NCBI RefSeq assembly: GCF_014638355.1
Contig: NZ_BMFK01000001.1
Location: 821,160-885,159 of the forward strand
Reading direction: 5' to 3'
DNA length: 64,000 bases
Source: Priestia taiwanensis
Lineage (GTDB): Bacteria > Bacillota > Bacilli > Bacillales > Bacillaceae_G
Shown in pieces: positions 25,951 to 34,746 of this stretch; within the stretch, counting starts at the first letter, position 1; every line of letters starts with the position of its first letter. The translations under genes were made by a program, and so were the position numbers. The notes below the pieces were generated by a model that did not search any database, was not told the DNA's origin, and saw only the letters and a list, made by a program, of their open reading frames with translations.

Positions 25951-26685
25951 GTGGGGAAAGAAAAAAAGAATAGAAAACATGGTTGTGGCTGTGGTTGCGG
26001 GTGTGAACACGCCCATGAGCACGAACATATCCATGAACATGCGTATGAACCTGAATGGAAGAATGAATTGCGATATATACAAGAGCAACTAGATCACCAA
26101 ATACAAATGCACCAACAATTTCAAGAGCAAATAATGGAGCAATTTCAAGTTAAACAAGTGCAGGAACATGTGCATAATGAATCAGAAGTAGATTTTGTTC
26201 CAGCTAGAGAAGAAATAGATACAGACATAGGCGAGGAGAGTCATTTTCCCTCTAAACATACGTACATTAACGTATGGAGTCGAGTAAATCAAGTAGTGGC
26301 GCAAAATAATTCGATTTCATTTGAAAGAAATGGCCCACTTGCTGGGGGAATTACACGTATTAATAATCACACACTTCTAATTGAAGAAGCTGGGGATTAT
26401 TTAATAAGTCTTGCGATTTCATTTATTGCTAATGGTAACGTGACAGAAACAGATAGTGTTGCTTTATTCATTAACGATATTGAAATTCCATTTTCTCAAA
26501 GTCGTTTTGCATCACGAGCAACATGCGTTGACGATGTAAATCATGTTTTTCAAATTAATGGAACGGGCATTTATACCATTCCGAAGGGAACTATATTCCA
26601 AGTACGTAATGTTGGGGTGAATCAGATTGATGTTTGCTCAGCAGACGGGGCGAATAGCGCTTCTTTAACGTTAGTAAAACTGTAA
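25951..26685 (+). CDS. BclA C-terminal-like (jelly-roll) protein with Cys/His-rich head
   Basis: A 244-residue protein in three parts: a basic, Cys- and His-rich head (HGCGCGCGCEHAHEHEH, residues about 10-33), a Gln-rich amphipathic helix likely to coil (about 40-75), and a C-terminal beta-rich domain of about 135 residues resembling the C1q/TNF-like C-terminal domain of exosporium protein BclA (IEEAGDYLISLAISF, GTGIYTIPKGTIFQVRN). No collagen-like repeat. BclA trimers coat B. cereus-group spores, so a spore-surface role is likely but inferred. The head looks metal-binding. GTG start, AAGGGAG 10 bases upstream. Confidence 0.75.
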   Translation: MGKEKKNRKHGCGCGCGCEHAHEHEHIHEHAYEPEWKNELRYIQEQLDHQIQMHQQFQEQIMEQFQVKQVQEHVHNESEVDFVPAREEIDTDIGEESHFPSKHTYINVWSRVNQVVAQNNSISFERNGPLAGGITRINNHTLLIEEAGDYLISLAISFIANGNVTETDSVALFINDIEIPFSQSRFASRATCVDDVNHVFQINGTGIYTIPKGTIFQVRNVGVNQIDVCSADGANSASLTLVKL

Positions 26686-26697
26686 AGAGAGCAATAG

Positions 26698-26728
26698 AAA
26701 TACTAGTGAGCTTTTCGCTAGTATTTTT
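26698..26728 (+). terminator. Terminator after the BclA-like gene
   Basis: AAATACTAG / CTAGTATTT arms followed by T residues. Confidence 0.75.
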
Positions 26729-27050
26729 CTATTAAGTTACTTCATCTCCTTGTTTTTGCGACTCGAGAACACAATACGACTGTCTATCCTGAGGAACATA
26801 TAGACGACGTAAAGTACCCCCTAGTAGATGAACGGAAATACGATTGTTTTCATCAATTTTTCCAGTTAATATCACCATTCACAACATATGAAATAATTGA
26901 AATCGATGGCTTATATAACGAAGATGAAGGAAAAGGATTTAAAGCATTTTAGACCTAGAATATAAACAATTACATACATTTGCTAATGGCAAAGTCAAAC
27001 TGTTGACAAAGGGAAAGAAAAGATTTTTACGTTTTGCAGAAAATAAATAA
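26722..27050 (+). pseudogene. Decayed gene fragment, frameshifted, no start codon
   Basis: The frame from 26722 lacks an ATG but reads protein-like from about 26767 (VYPEEHIDDVKYPLVDERKY) to a TAG at 26950. A +2 shift then continues sensibly from 26949 (LDLEYKQLHTFANGKVKLL) to TAA at 27048-27050. Together these give about 105 residues with typical coding composition. This indicates the C-terminal part of a lost gene with a one-base change near 26949 and its start removed. I do not recognise the family. Confidence 0.5.
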
Positions 27051-27133
27051 GAAGCATGTAAATATTCAAGGAATTACCTGATATAGCTAAAAAGCGTGGT
27101 AGAATGGAAAGCCACACTTAAAAAAACAATAAT

Positions 27134-27197
27134 TCAAAATGAAACCAGCATAGCCCCGTTCTAAATGTAGGATGGGGCTATGCTGGTTTCATTTTGA
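27134..27197. repeat. 30-bp near-perfect hairpin (64 bases)
   Basis: Arms of 24 bases (27134-27157 and 27174-27197) match perfectly; six more pairs (two of them G-T) extend inward to an AATG tetraloop. Key parts: AAACCAGCATAGCCCC and its complement. There is no T tract, so it is not an ordinary terminator. It lies between the decayed gene and the DUF817 promoter. A miniature mobile or repeated element is possible. Confidence 0.75.
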
Positions 27198-27221
27198 TGT
27201 AATCTATTTCATCATACGTAA

Positions 27222-27273
27222 ATAACTCAATAAAAATTTATTGTTTTACAATAAAGTTTTATTGAGTTATAAT
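27222..27273 (+). promoter_or_regulatory. DUF817 promoter with two tandem palindromic operators
   Basis: TTTACA (27245-27250), 17-base spacer, TATAAT (27268-27273). Two 16-base palindromes CAATAAAAATTTATTG (27228-27243) and CAATAAAGTTTTATTG (27249-27264) stand exactly 21 bases apart, two helical turns, and cover the -35 and spacer. Together they make a 22-bp inverted repeat. A dimeric repressor such as a TetR protein is a natural reader; none is next to it. Confidence 0.65.
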
Positions 27274-27385
27274 GTTACTTAACTTGAATATATTCATTGT
27301 AAATAGGGAGTTTTCATTAAGTATTAATGGATGTTGATTATTCTTATGTAATAGAGTCATTAGGGTCTGTAAGAAGGGGGAAAAC

Positions 27386-28192
27386 ATGATATATTTAAAA
27401 AATCTTTTTTATTTTGGTTATCATCAGGCTTTATCTTGTATTTTTCCAGTAGGTATTTTTGTAACACTAGCTGTTTCAAAGATAATCTCCATTCCTGGAT
27501 TATATCGTTATGATTTTATTTTACTTATTTGTCTCATTATGCAATATCTTATGGTTAAAACAAGTTTAGAAACAAAAGAGGAATTAAAGGTAATTAGTGT
27601 GTTCCATGTTATCGGATTACTATTAGAACTATATAAAGTGAATATTGGTTCATGGTCCTATCCAGAAGAGGCGTGGACGAAGATTTTTGGAGTACCATTA
27701 TACAGTGGTTTTATGTATGCAAGTGTTGCAAGTTATATTTGTCAGGCATGGAGACGATTTAATTTACAAATGAATCATTGGCCAAAATCTATTTGGACAA
27801 TACCACTTGGAACGATGATTTATTTGAATTTTTTTACACATCATTTCATTTTAGATTTTCGTTGGATCTTGACTATACTACTGTTTATTGTGTTTTTTAA
27901 GACGTATGTGCAATTTACAGTACAAAATACTATATATAAAATGTCACTTCCTATTTCATTTATCCTGATTGGTTTCTTTATATGGATTGCAGAGAATATT
28001 GCTACTTTTTTTGGAGCTTGGCAATATCCAAACCAACAAGATTCTTGGAGCCTTGTCCATATTGGGAAAATTAGTTCATGGTTCTTACTAGTTGTTATTA
28101 GTATTATGATTGTGGCTCAGCTTAAAGGAGTTCATTATAAAGAGACTACAACCTCTAAAAAAGGAAAGGTTTCTAAAGTAAGTTTAAATTAG
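27386..28192 (+). CDS. DUF817 family membrane protein (YoaT-like)
   Basis: A 268-residue protein with about eight hydrophobic segments and many aromatic residues. The motifs ELYKVNIGSWSYPE and FFGAWQYPNQ, both with a GxWxYP pattern, are what I associate with DUF817 (B. subtilis YoaT). No enzyme activity is known. AAGGGGG precedes the ATG by 7 bases. A strong promoter with two operator-like palindromes lies about 110 bases upstream. Monocistronic; terminator at 28266. Confidence 0.7.
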   Translation: MIYLKNLFYFGYHQALSCIFPVGIFVTLAVSKIISIPGLYRYDFILLICLIMQYLMVKTSLETKEELKVISVFHVIGLLLELYKVNIGSWSYPEEAWTKIFGVPLYSGFMYASVASYICQAWRRFNLQMNHWPKSIWTIPLGTMIYLNFFTHHFILDFRWILTILLFIVFFKTYVQFTVQNTIYKMSLPISFILIGFFIWIAENIATFFGAWQYPNQQDSWSLVHIGKISSWFLLVVISIMIVAQLKGVHYKETTTSKKGKVSKVSLN

Positions 28193-28265
28193 TATACGTT
28201 TAAACATTTTTTGAAAATGGAAAAGATAAATTCCTTTCATTCCCATAACCATTGCATAAAAGGAG

Positions 28266-28302
28266 AAAATGACACCTTACTAAAAAATAGGTGTCATTTT
28301 TA
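28266..28302 (+). terminator. Terminator of the DUF817 gene
   Basis: AAAATGACACCT / AGGTGTCATTTT stem with an 11-base loop, then a T. Confidence 0.8.
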
Positions 28303-28421
28303 GTATGAATCAATAATCGCTCATATCATCAACAAGTCTTCTTTACTTCAATAAGTATAAAAGTTTCTTGTATTTAGTCTATTAAACTTTACTTTTATAC
28401 ACATTTTTTCTCAACCTAGAT

Positions 28422-28463
28422 TTTACATTTGTTTACACAGACGTAACAAAGTTAGTTTATAAT
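28422..28463 (+). promoter_or_regulatory. P450 promoter with PhoP-box-like repeats
   Basis: TTTACA at 28422 and 28432 and GTAACA at 28443 (intervals 10 and 11 bases) precede TATAAT at 28458-28463. They would occupy about -48 to -22, the position of PhoP boxes in activated Bacillus promoters, and there is no good -35. A role for phosphate limitation in P450 expression is inferred only. Confidence 0.45.
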
Positions 28464-28519
28464 TGACATTGTATGGCTAGTAACACAGTATCTCACTTGT
28501 ATAATGGGAGGATTCGTTC

Positions 28520-29758
28520 ATGTTGCTACAAAAAGTAGAAAAAGGTGAATTATTAACGTATGTAGATCTTTGTTCAGCAGAGTTTAAACATTCATCACAC
28601 GAGATGTATAAAGAAATAAGGATACATCACCCAGTGTGTCCAGTCCAGTTTTATCTTAATAAAAATGCATGGCTTTTCACACGTTATGAAGATGCGATGC
28701 AAATGTTGAAAGATCCTCGTATTAGTAAAGACTATCACACAGCATCGGTAGAAGATGAAGGCGAAGAGCTATTAGTTGCAGCTGGATTTGAGGAAAGTGA
28801 GTATTTATTTAATCACATGTTAAATGCAGACCCACCAAATCATACTAGATTACGAGCAGTATCTCAAAAAGCTTTTACACCAAAAGCAATTGCACGGCTC
28901 GAAGAAAAAATTCGACATATTGCAGACGACTTGCTGAATAAAGTGGAACTGAAACAAACAATCAATCTTGTGGATGACTATTCGTTCCCGCTACCAATTA
29001 TCGTTATTTGTGACCTTCTTGGTATTCCGAAAGAAGATCGCGATAAGTTCCGAAAATGGTCAAATGCGATTATTGACTCCTCAGAAGACCCAGAACAAAT
29101 AGCCGAAAATGCCATTTTATTAAAAGAATTTCTAGAATACTTACGTGCTATTACTGCACAAAAGCGTCAAGAACCACAAGAAGATTTAATTAGCACATTA
29201 ATCTTTGCAGAAGAAGACGGACAACGGTTAAATGAAAAGGAAATATATTCAACATTAATGTTACTAATTGTGGCTGGTCATGAAACAACAGTAAATTTAA
29301 TTACAAACACAGTCCTCGCATTACTTCAACATCCAGATCAATTTCAACTACTAAAAGATAATCCATCTCTCCTGGATTCTGCAATTGACGAATCATTACG
29401 TTTTTACAGTCCGGTTGAATTAGCGACCGAAAGATGGGCTTCTGAAGCAATGACGATTCACGGTCAAGACATCCAAAAGGGAGATCCTATCATTGTATCC
29501 ATCGCTGCTGCTAATCGTGATGAAAGGATGTTTGATAACCCAGACATCTTTGATATTACGCGGAAGAACAATCGCCATCTTTCCTTTGGTTCGGGAATAC
29601 ATTTCTGCTTAGGTGCTATGTTAGCAAAATTAGAAGCGAAAATAGCGGTTCAGACATTGATTAATCGCTTTCCATCCATGCAACTAGCAGAAAAAGAGGT
29701 GGAATGGCGAGGTAATTATTTGATGAGAGGTTTAGAAAAATTAGAACTGCACCTTTAA
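28520..29758 (+). CDS. Cytochrome P450
   Basis: A 412-residue bacterial P450. Family marks: I-helix AGHETTVNLI (about residues 252-261), K-helix ESLRFYSP (ExxR), and the heme loop FGSGIHFCLG with the ligand Cys363. It is soluble (no membrane anchor) and of the CYP107/CYP109-like class common in Bacillus (PksS, YjiB, BioI relatives). It would hydroxylate a small hydrophobic substrate using a separate ferredoxin or flavodoxin; the partner is not in this window. ATG after GGGAGGATTCGTTC. Ends at a long terminator. Confidence 0.92.
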   Translation: MLLQKVEKGELLTYVDLCSAEFKHSSHEMYKEIRIHHPVCPVQFYLNKNAWLFTRYEDAMQMLKDPRISKDYHTASVEDEGEELLVAAGFEESEYLFNHMLNADPPNHTRLRAVSQKAFTPKAIARLEEKIRHIADDLLNKVELKQTINLVDDYSFPLPIIVICDLLGIPKEDRDKFRKWSNAIIDSSEDPEQIAENAILLKEFLEYLRAITAQKRQEPQEDLISTLIFAEEDGQRLNEKEIYSTLMLLIVAGHETTVNLITNTVLALLQHPDQFQLLKDNPSLLDSAIDESLRFYSPVELATERWASEAMTIHGQDIQKGDPIIVSIAAANRDERMFDNPDIFDITRKNNRHLSFGSGIHFCLGAMLAKLEAKIAVQTLINRFPSMQLAEKEVEWRGNYLMRGLEKLELHL

Positions 29759-29765
29759 TTTAGAT

Positions 29766-29812
29766 AAAAAGCCTTTTATAGCGAGGAATCCTCTCCTATA
29801 AAAGGCTTTTTT
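29766..29812 (+). terminator. Terminator of the P450 gene
   Basis: AAAAAGCCTTTTATA / TATAAAAGGCTTTTT stem with a smaller inner stem GAGG/CCTC. Confidence 0.88.
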
Positions 29813-29875
29813 CATGAATACATAACCATTGTTTTTTGTTATGATAAAAGGATAAGAACGAGCAGGAGGAATACG

Positions 29876-31021
29876 ATGAAAATATTTCATACGGCCGATT
29901 GGCATTTAGGCAAGTTGATTCATAATGTATATATGACAAATGATCAACAACATATATTAGATCAATTTATTACATACATAAAAGAAGAAAAGCCAGACGT
30001 TGTGGTTATTGCAGGTGACTTATACGACCGAGCAATTCCACCAATTGAAGCAGTTGAATTACTAGATGACGTATTAAAGCGAATCGTCATTGATTTGAAA
30101 ACACCTGTTATTGCGATTTCTGGAAACCACGATAGTCCTCAACGACTTGATTTTGGTTCGTCTATGATGAAGGAGCAAGGGTTGTATCTTGTTGGAGAGT
30201 TACGTAATCCGCTCACAACAATTAAACGAACAGATGAGCATGGAGAAGTGCATTTTCACTTAATCCCTTATGCGGACCCTGGGAAAGTACGTTACGCATT
30301 ACAGAACGAAGATATTCGTACGCATGATGATGCGATGAAAGCCATTGTTGATCAACTAGTAGAAACGATGGATAAAGACGCACGTCATGTCTTCGTTGGA
30401 CATGCTTTTGTCACACCGACTGGTGAAAAAGAAGAGAATACAAGTGAATCAGAACGTCCTCTCGCGATAGGTGGTGCTGAATATGTGAATGCTAGATACT
30501 TCAAACATTTTCATTACACTGCCTTAGGACATCTTCATCAAGCTCATTTCGTCTACCAAGAGAATATTCGTTATGCCGGATCTCCAATGAAATATTCGAT
30601 TTCAGAAGAAAAACATAAAAAAGGCTTTTATGTTGTAGACCTACAAGAAAACGGTGAAGTAGTACTTGAAAAGCGTTTGTTTACGCCAAAGCGAGACATG
30701 CGACGAATTACAGGAACCATAGAAGAAATTTTACAACACACACCATCAGAAGACTATGTATTTGTCACATTACAAAATGATACACCTGTCCTTCATCCAA
30801 TGGAAAAAATCCGATCTGTCTATCCAAATGCGATGCATGTAGAACGTCAAATGATGAAGCGAGAGCTAGAAGAAACAGAAGAAATTATTCAACGTCATAA
30901 AATGGACGAGCTATCACTCTTTAAAGCGTTCTATAAAGAGATGAAACGTGAAGAACTATCTGAGGAAAAGGAAAATCTCTTTACTGAAGTTGTGGAAGAG
31001 ATGCGAAAAAGCGAGGTGTAA
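29876..31021 (+). CDS. sbcD: Exonuclease SbcCD subunit D (nuclease)
   Basis: A 381-residue Mre11-type phosphoesterase. Metal-binding motifs in order: HTADWHLG (residues 4-11), GDLYDR, GNHD, GHAFV and GHLHQAH. It forms a complex with SbcC that cuts hairpins, DNA ends and protein-blocked ends. AGCAGGAGG precedes the ATG by 6 bases. It ends 3 bases before sbcC, whose ribosome binding site (GCGAGGTG) is inside the end of this gene, so the two are translated together. Confidence 0.95.
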   Translation: MKIFHTADWHLGKLIHNVYMTNDQQHILDQFITYIKEEKPDVVVIAGDLYDRAIPPIEAVELLDDVLKRIVIDLKTPVIAISGNHDSPQRLDFGSSMMKEQGLYLVGELRNPLTTIKRTDEHGEVHFHLIPYADPGKVRYALQNEDIRTHDDAMKAIVDQLVETMDKDARHVFVGHAFVTPTGEKEENTSESERPLAIGGAEYVNARYFKHFHYTALGHLHQAHFVYQENIRYAGSPMKYSISEEKHKKGFYVVDLQENGEVVLEKRLFTPKRDMRRITGTIEEILQHTPSEDYVFVTLQNDTPVLHPMEKIRSVYPNAMHVERQMMKRELEETEEIIQRHKMDELSLFKAFYKEMKREELSEEKENLFTEVVEEMRKSEV

Positions 31022-31024
31022 TCA

Positions 31025-34000
31025 ATGAAACCATTAAAACTACAAATGACGGCATTTGGTCCATATAAAGGAGCAGAAACGATTGATTTTTCCAAATTAG
31101 AGGGGAATTTATTATTTGCGATTGCTGGAAATACAGGTGCAGGGAAAACAACAATCTTCGATGCTATTAGCTATGCATTGTACGGAGAAGCAAGCGGTGA
31201 AGAGCGTAGTGACAGCAAGACATTACGAAGTCACTTTGCTGACGAAGAAGTACATACGTCTGTAGCACTTCATTTCTCATTAAAAGGCGATGAATACTAT
31301 ATTGTCCGTCAGATGCCACACAAGAAAGGAAACAACAAAACAGAGACGGGTGGAAGTATTGAATTATATGAGGTAAAAAACGGCGAACACATTCCAGCAG
31401 TCGATCGTTTTCATGTGAATGATGTAAAAGATAAAATATACGATTTAATTGGCCTAACGAAAGAACAATTTAGCCAAATTGTGATGCTACCACAAGGGGA
31501 ATTCCGTAAGTTATTAACATCTGAAACGGAAAATAAAGAGCAAATTTTGCGTCGTGTGTTCAAAACAGAACATTACAAGTTAATCCGTGACTTGTTAGAT
31601 ACACGTCGAAAGAAGCTCGAAAAAGGCTTACAAGGCAAACAAGCAGAGCGTGATATTTATTTCCGTAACGTGGCGAAGCTCCCTCTCCAAGACGACTCAT
31701 CGTTACTACAAGCTGCGAATCAAGAATATAAAAATAGCAACGCTATTTTACAAGGATTAGCAGAAGAAATTGCTCGTCATGAAGAAAAGATGAATCATGA
31801 TAAAGATATTATTCAACAAGAAGAGCTACTGTTAAAGCAACAAGAAACAAATCTTCATCATGCGAAGACGATGAACCAACAGCTTGAAGCATTACAGCAT
31901 AAAGAACGTGAATATGAAGCGTTAACGCAACAACAAGAAACGATTGGCCAACAAGAACAAACTCTTTTATTAGCAGAAAAAGCGGAAGCTCTTGCGATAT
32001 ATGAAGAATTATTCAGAAAAGCGACAAACGAATTAAGCCAAAAGAAGCAACAGCTAGAACATTTAACAAGCGAGAAAGAAATTCTTTCAAAGCAAGTAGA
32101 ATTGGTAACAAAGCAATATGAAGAAGAAAAACAAAAAGAACTACTACGTATAACGAAACAAAAAGAACATGATCATTTACTTAGTTTAAAAGAAATTATC
32201 GAGCAGTTACACGAAAAAGAACGAACAATCACTGTCCTAAATAACCAAATTAAAGCCATTGAAGAACAAGTGAAAGTAGAAACTCTTCGTTACGAAGAAA
32301 AGACAAAAGAACGTCATTCTCTTCAGGTAACAATTGCTGATAAAGAGAAAAGTGTCTTACTTCTTACAAAGAAACAAGAAGAGCTACACAAACTTCGCCA
32401 AGGTGGAAAGGTTATTAAAAAGTACATCGAGGAGTATAAGAAGGGACAAGAAACGTATACAAACTATGTACAACTTCAAGCACAATATGAACAAGCAATG
32501 AAAAAATATGACGTATTAGAAAACGAATGGCTTGAAGGGCAAGCAAGCATGTTAGCTGTTCACTTAAAACATGGGGAATTATGCCCTGTTTGTGGCAGCA
32601 CGGAACACCCATCAAAAGCAACTTCTCACGGTAACGTTATTGACAAACCAGTGTTAGCGGCAGCAAAAGAGAAAAGAGATGCAACAGAAAAACAATTTTT
32701 AGCGTTATCAGCAACAAAAACACAGATTGAATCAAATCTTCGTGAATTACAGCAAGAACTAAAAGATTTTGGATATAGCCATGAAGATATCGACTCAATA
32801 TGGAACGATGTCGTAGAACAAGGGAAAACGATCGGCAAAGAAGTTCAAACACTTGAACAAGATGTAGAACGCGTCAATACATTACGTGAAGAACTTTCAC
32901 ATATAGAAAAGGTACTAGAACATAGCCTAAGAGAGCAACAAAAATACCAACAAACATTACAAGAATTGAAATTACAACTCGTTCAACACGAAACGTCATA
33001 CAAGATGGATATAAAGCAACTTCCAGAAAGCATGACAACATTAAATGAATGGCAAGAGGCGTATCACCATGTACAAGCATCCTTACAACAGCTTCTACAA
33101 GCATGGCAACACGTTCAGCAAGTGTATGAACAAACAATGCAACGAAACATTCGTATTCAAGCTGATTACGAACATGGACAAAAAGAAGTAACAGTAGCAA
33201 CAGATAAACATACTAAAGAGCAACAACGATTCCTCCAAGAGCTAGAAAAAGCGAAGTTCACGGATGACGTAGCATATTCAGCCGCAAAACGTACAAACGT
33301 AGAAAAAGAAACATTGAAACAAACAATTGAAAACTATCGTACAACACTTCAAAAGGTACTAGCTACAATGGAACAACTAAAAGGTGATGTAAAAGAAGCA
33401 CAGTGGGCAGATGTATCCGCTCTTCAAGAAAAAATTGAGCAAACAAGCATTGAACTCGATATTAAAAAAGAATTATATTTACGTACAGAGAACCTCATTC
33501 AGGCCATGAAAGAATTAAATACGAATATAAAGGCTGTTAATACAAATATTTATGACGAAGAAAAAGTATATCAACAAGTAATTGACCTATACGAAGTCAT
33601 TAAAGGGAACAATGAAAGCCGTATCTCCTTTGAACGTTATATTCTCATTGAATACTTAGAACAAATCATCGAAGCAGCAAACCTCCGTCTACATAAGTTA
33701 TCAAACGGGCAATTCTCTTTACAACGTAGCGAACGAGTAGAAAAACGTAATCGTCAAAGTGGCTTAGGTTTAGATGTGTACGATTCATACACGGGAACAT
33801 TACGTGACGTAAAAACATTATCCGGTGGAGAGAAATTCAACGCCTCTCTATGCTTAGCATTAGGCATGGCGGATGTCATTCAAGCATTCCAAGGTGGTAT
33901 TTCCATTGAAACGATGTTCATCGACGAAGGATTCGGATCTTTAGACGAAGAATCGCTTGCCAAAGCTATTGATACCTTGATTGAGTTACAACAAGCAGGT

Positions 34001-34114
34001 CGTTTAATTGGTGTCATCTCCCACGTGCAAGAACTGAAAGATGCAATGCCAGCTGTATTAGAAGTCAAAAAGACAAAAGAAGGATTTAGTAAAACGACGT
34101 TTGTGGTGAAATAA
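31025..34114 (+). CDS. sbcC: Exonuclease SbcCD subunit C (SMC-like ATPase)
   Basis: A 1029-residue Rad50-type protein: N-terminal Walker A GNTGAGKTT (residues 35-43), two long coiled-coil arms, a zinc hook CPVC (Cys520, Cys523) in the middle, and a C-terminal ABC signature LSGGEKF followed by Walker B MFIDEGFGSLD. It couples ATP binding to SbcD cutting of DNA ends and hairpins in repair. Length is normal for the family. A 46-base hairpin terminator follows. Confidence 0.96.
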   Translation: MKPLKLQMTAFGPYKGAETIDFSKLEGNLLFAIAGNTGAGKTTIFDAISYALYGEASGEERSDSKTLRSHFADEEVHTSVALHFSLKGDEYYIVRQMPHKKGNNKTETGGSIELYEVKNGEHIPAVDRFHVNDVKDKIYDLIGLTKEQFSQIVMLPQGEFRKLLTSETENKEQILRRVFKTEHYKLIRDLLDTRRKKLEKGLQGKQAERDIYFRNVAKLPLQDDSSLLQAANQEYKNSNAILQGLAEEIARHEEKMNHDKDIIQQEELLLKQQETNLHHAKTMNQQLEALQHKEREYEALTQQQETIGQQEQTLLLAEKAEALAIYEELFRKATNELSQKKQQLEHLTSEKEILSKQVELVTKQYEEEKQKELLRITKQKEHDHLLSLKEIIEQLHEKERTITVLNNQIKAIEEQVKVETLRYEEKTKERHSLQVTIADKEKSVLLLTKKQEELHKLRQGGKVIKKYIEEYKKGQETYTNYVQLQAQYEQAMKKYDVLENEWLEGQASMLAVHLKHGELCPVCGSTEHPSKATSHGNVIDKPVLAAAKEKRDATEKQFLALSATKTQIESNLRELQQELKDFGYSHEDIDSIWNDVVEQGKTIGKEVQTLEQDVERVNTLREELSHIEKVLEHSLREQQKYQQTLQELKLQLVQHETSYKMDIKQLPESMTTLNEWQEAYHHVQASLQQLLQAWQHVQQVYEQTMQRNIRIQADYEHGQKEVTVATDKHTKEQQRFLQELEKAKFTDDVAYSAAKRTNVEKETLKQTIENYRTTLQKVLATMEQLKGDVKEAQWADVSALQEKIEQTSIELDIKKELYLRTENLIQAMKELNTNIKAVNTNIYDEEKVYQQVIDLYEVIKGNNESRISFERYILIEYLEQIIEAANLRLHKLSNGQFSLQRSERVEKRNRQSGLGLDVYDSYTGTLRDVKTLSGGEKFNASLCLALGMADVIQAFQGGISIETMFIDEGFGSLDEESLAKAIDTLIELQQAGRLIGVISHVQELKDAMPAVLEVKKTKEGFSKTTFVVK

Positions 34115-34122
34115 TTACTATT

Positions 34123-34168
34123 AAAAAAGACTGTATCTTTACATGTTTGTAGAGACACAGTCTTTTTT
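34123..34168 (+). terminator. Terminator of sbcDC
   Basis: AAAAAAGACTGT / ACAGTCTTTTTT outer stem with an imperfect inner stem TACA/TGTA. Confidence 0.85.
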
Positions 34169-34237
34169 GTTGGGTTTTAACAGGAAATAACACGAAGAAA
34201 GGCGAAATATATTTCTGAAATGAAAAGGAGGATTCAT

Positions 34238-34642
34238 GTGAACAGCTGTATTTTTTGTGAAATTATTTCGAAGCGAGAAAAAGCATATATTGTGTACGAA
34301 AATGAACATGTTTGTTGTTTCTTAGATAAATTCCCTATTAATAAGGGACATGTGCTCGTTGTTCCTAAGAAACATTATGTAGAATTTAGTGAACTAGATG
34401 CTATTACACTTCAGGAAGTAGCTCTCGCATCCCAAAAGATAGGTATAGCCTTAGAAAAGTTACTAGATGCAGATGGTGTAACATTCATGCAAAATAACGG
34501 TATTTTCAAAGATGTAGATCACTATCATATGCATATCGTATCACGATTCAAAGATGATGGTTTCAGTTGGGTTGAGCCTAATTTTGAGATGACCGAAAGG
34601 GATTTTGAATCCTTATATTTATATGTAAAAAATGTACTGTAA
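34238..34642 (+). CDS. HIT family protein (histidine triad nucleotide-binding)
   Basis: A 134-residue HIT protein. The triad HYHMHIV (HxHxH) lies near residue 92, preceded by the N-terminal CIFCEIIS zinc-type Cys pair and KGHVLVVPKKHY. Such enzymes hydrolyse nucleotide phosphoramidates or dinucleoside polyphosphates. The GTG at 34238 is 6 bases after AGGAGG; an ATG two bases earlier is out of frame and stops at once. Monocistronic. Confidence 0.9.
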   Translation: MNSCIFCEIISKREKAYIVYENEHVCCFLDKFPINKGHVLVVPKKHYVEFSELDAITLQEVALASQKIGIALEKLLDADGVTFMQNNGIFKDVDHYHMHIVSRFKDDGFSWVEPNFEMTERDFESLYLYVKNVL

Positions 34643-34666
34643 ACAAATTCATTACATAGATAAGTA

Positions 34667-34724
34667 GAAAGAAGTCTCTATTCTTATTAACTTATATGTG
34701 TATGAGAATATGAAGACTTCTTTC
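34667..34724. terminator. Long hairpin after the HIT gene
   Basis: GAAAGAAGTCT / AGACTTCTTTC outer arms with an inner TATTCTTAT/ATGAGAATA pairing. T-poor tail, so it may end transcripts from both sides but is not a textbook terminator. Confidence 0.55.
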
Positions 34725-34746
34725 GAAAGTAGATAAAAGAGTTTAG

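Larger units (their letters stand above)
28193..28519 (+). other. Gap between DUF817 and P450 genes
   Basis: 327 bases without a gene. It contains the DUF817 terminator (28266-28302) and a putative promoter with PhoP-box-like repeats for the P450 gene (28422-28463). Nothing else was seen. Confidence 0.6.

Noticed and set aside
25961..26060. CRISPR-like or simple repeat in the Cys/His-rich head of the BclA-like gene
   Set aside because: The repeats come from alternating Gly-Cys and His-Glu codons within an open frame; no spacers and no cas genes.
34221..34240. ATG at 34236 as the HIT start
   Set aside because: ATG is followed at once by TGA; the in-frame GTG at 34238 is correctly spaced from AGGAGG.
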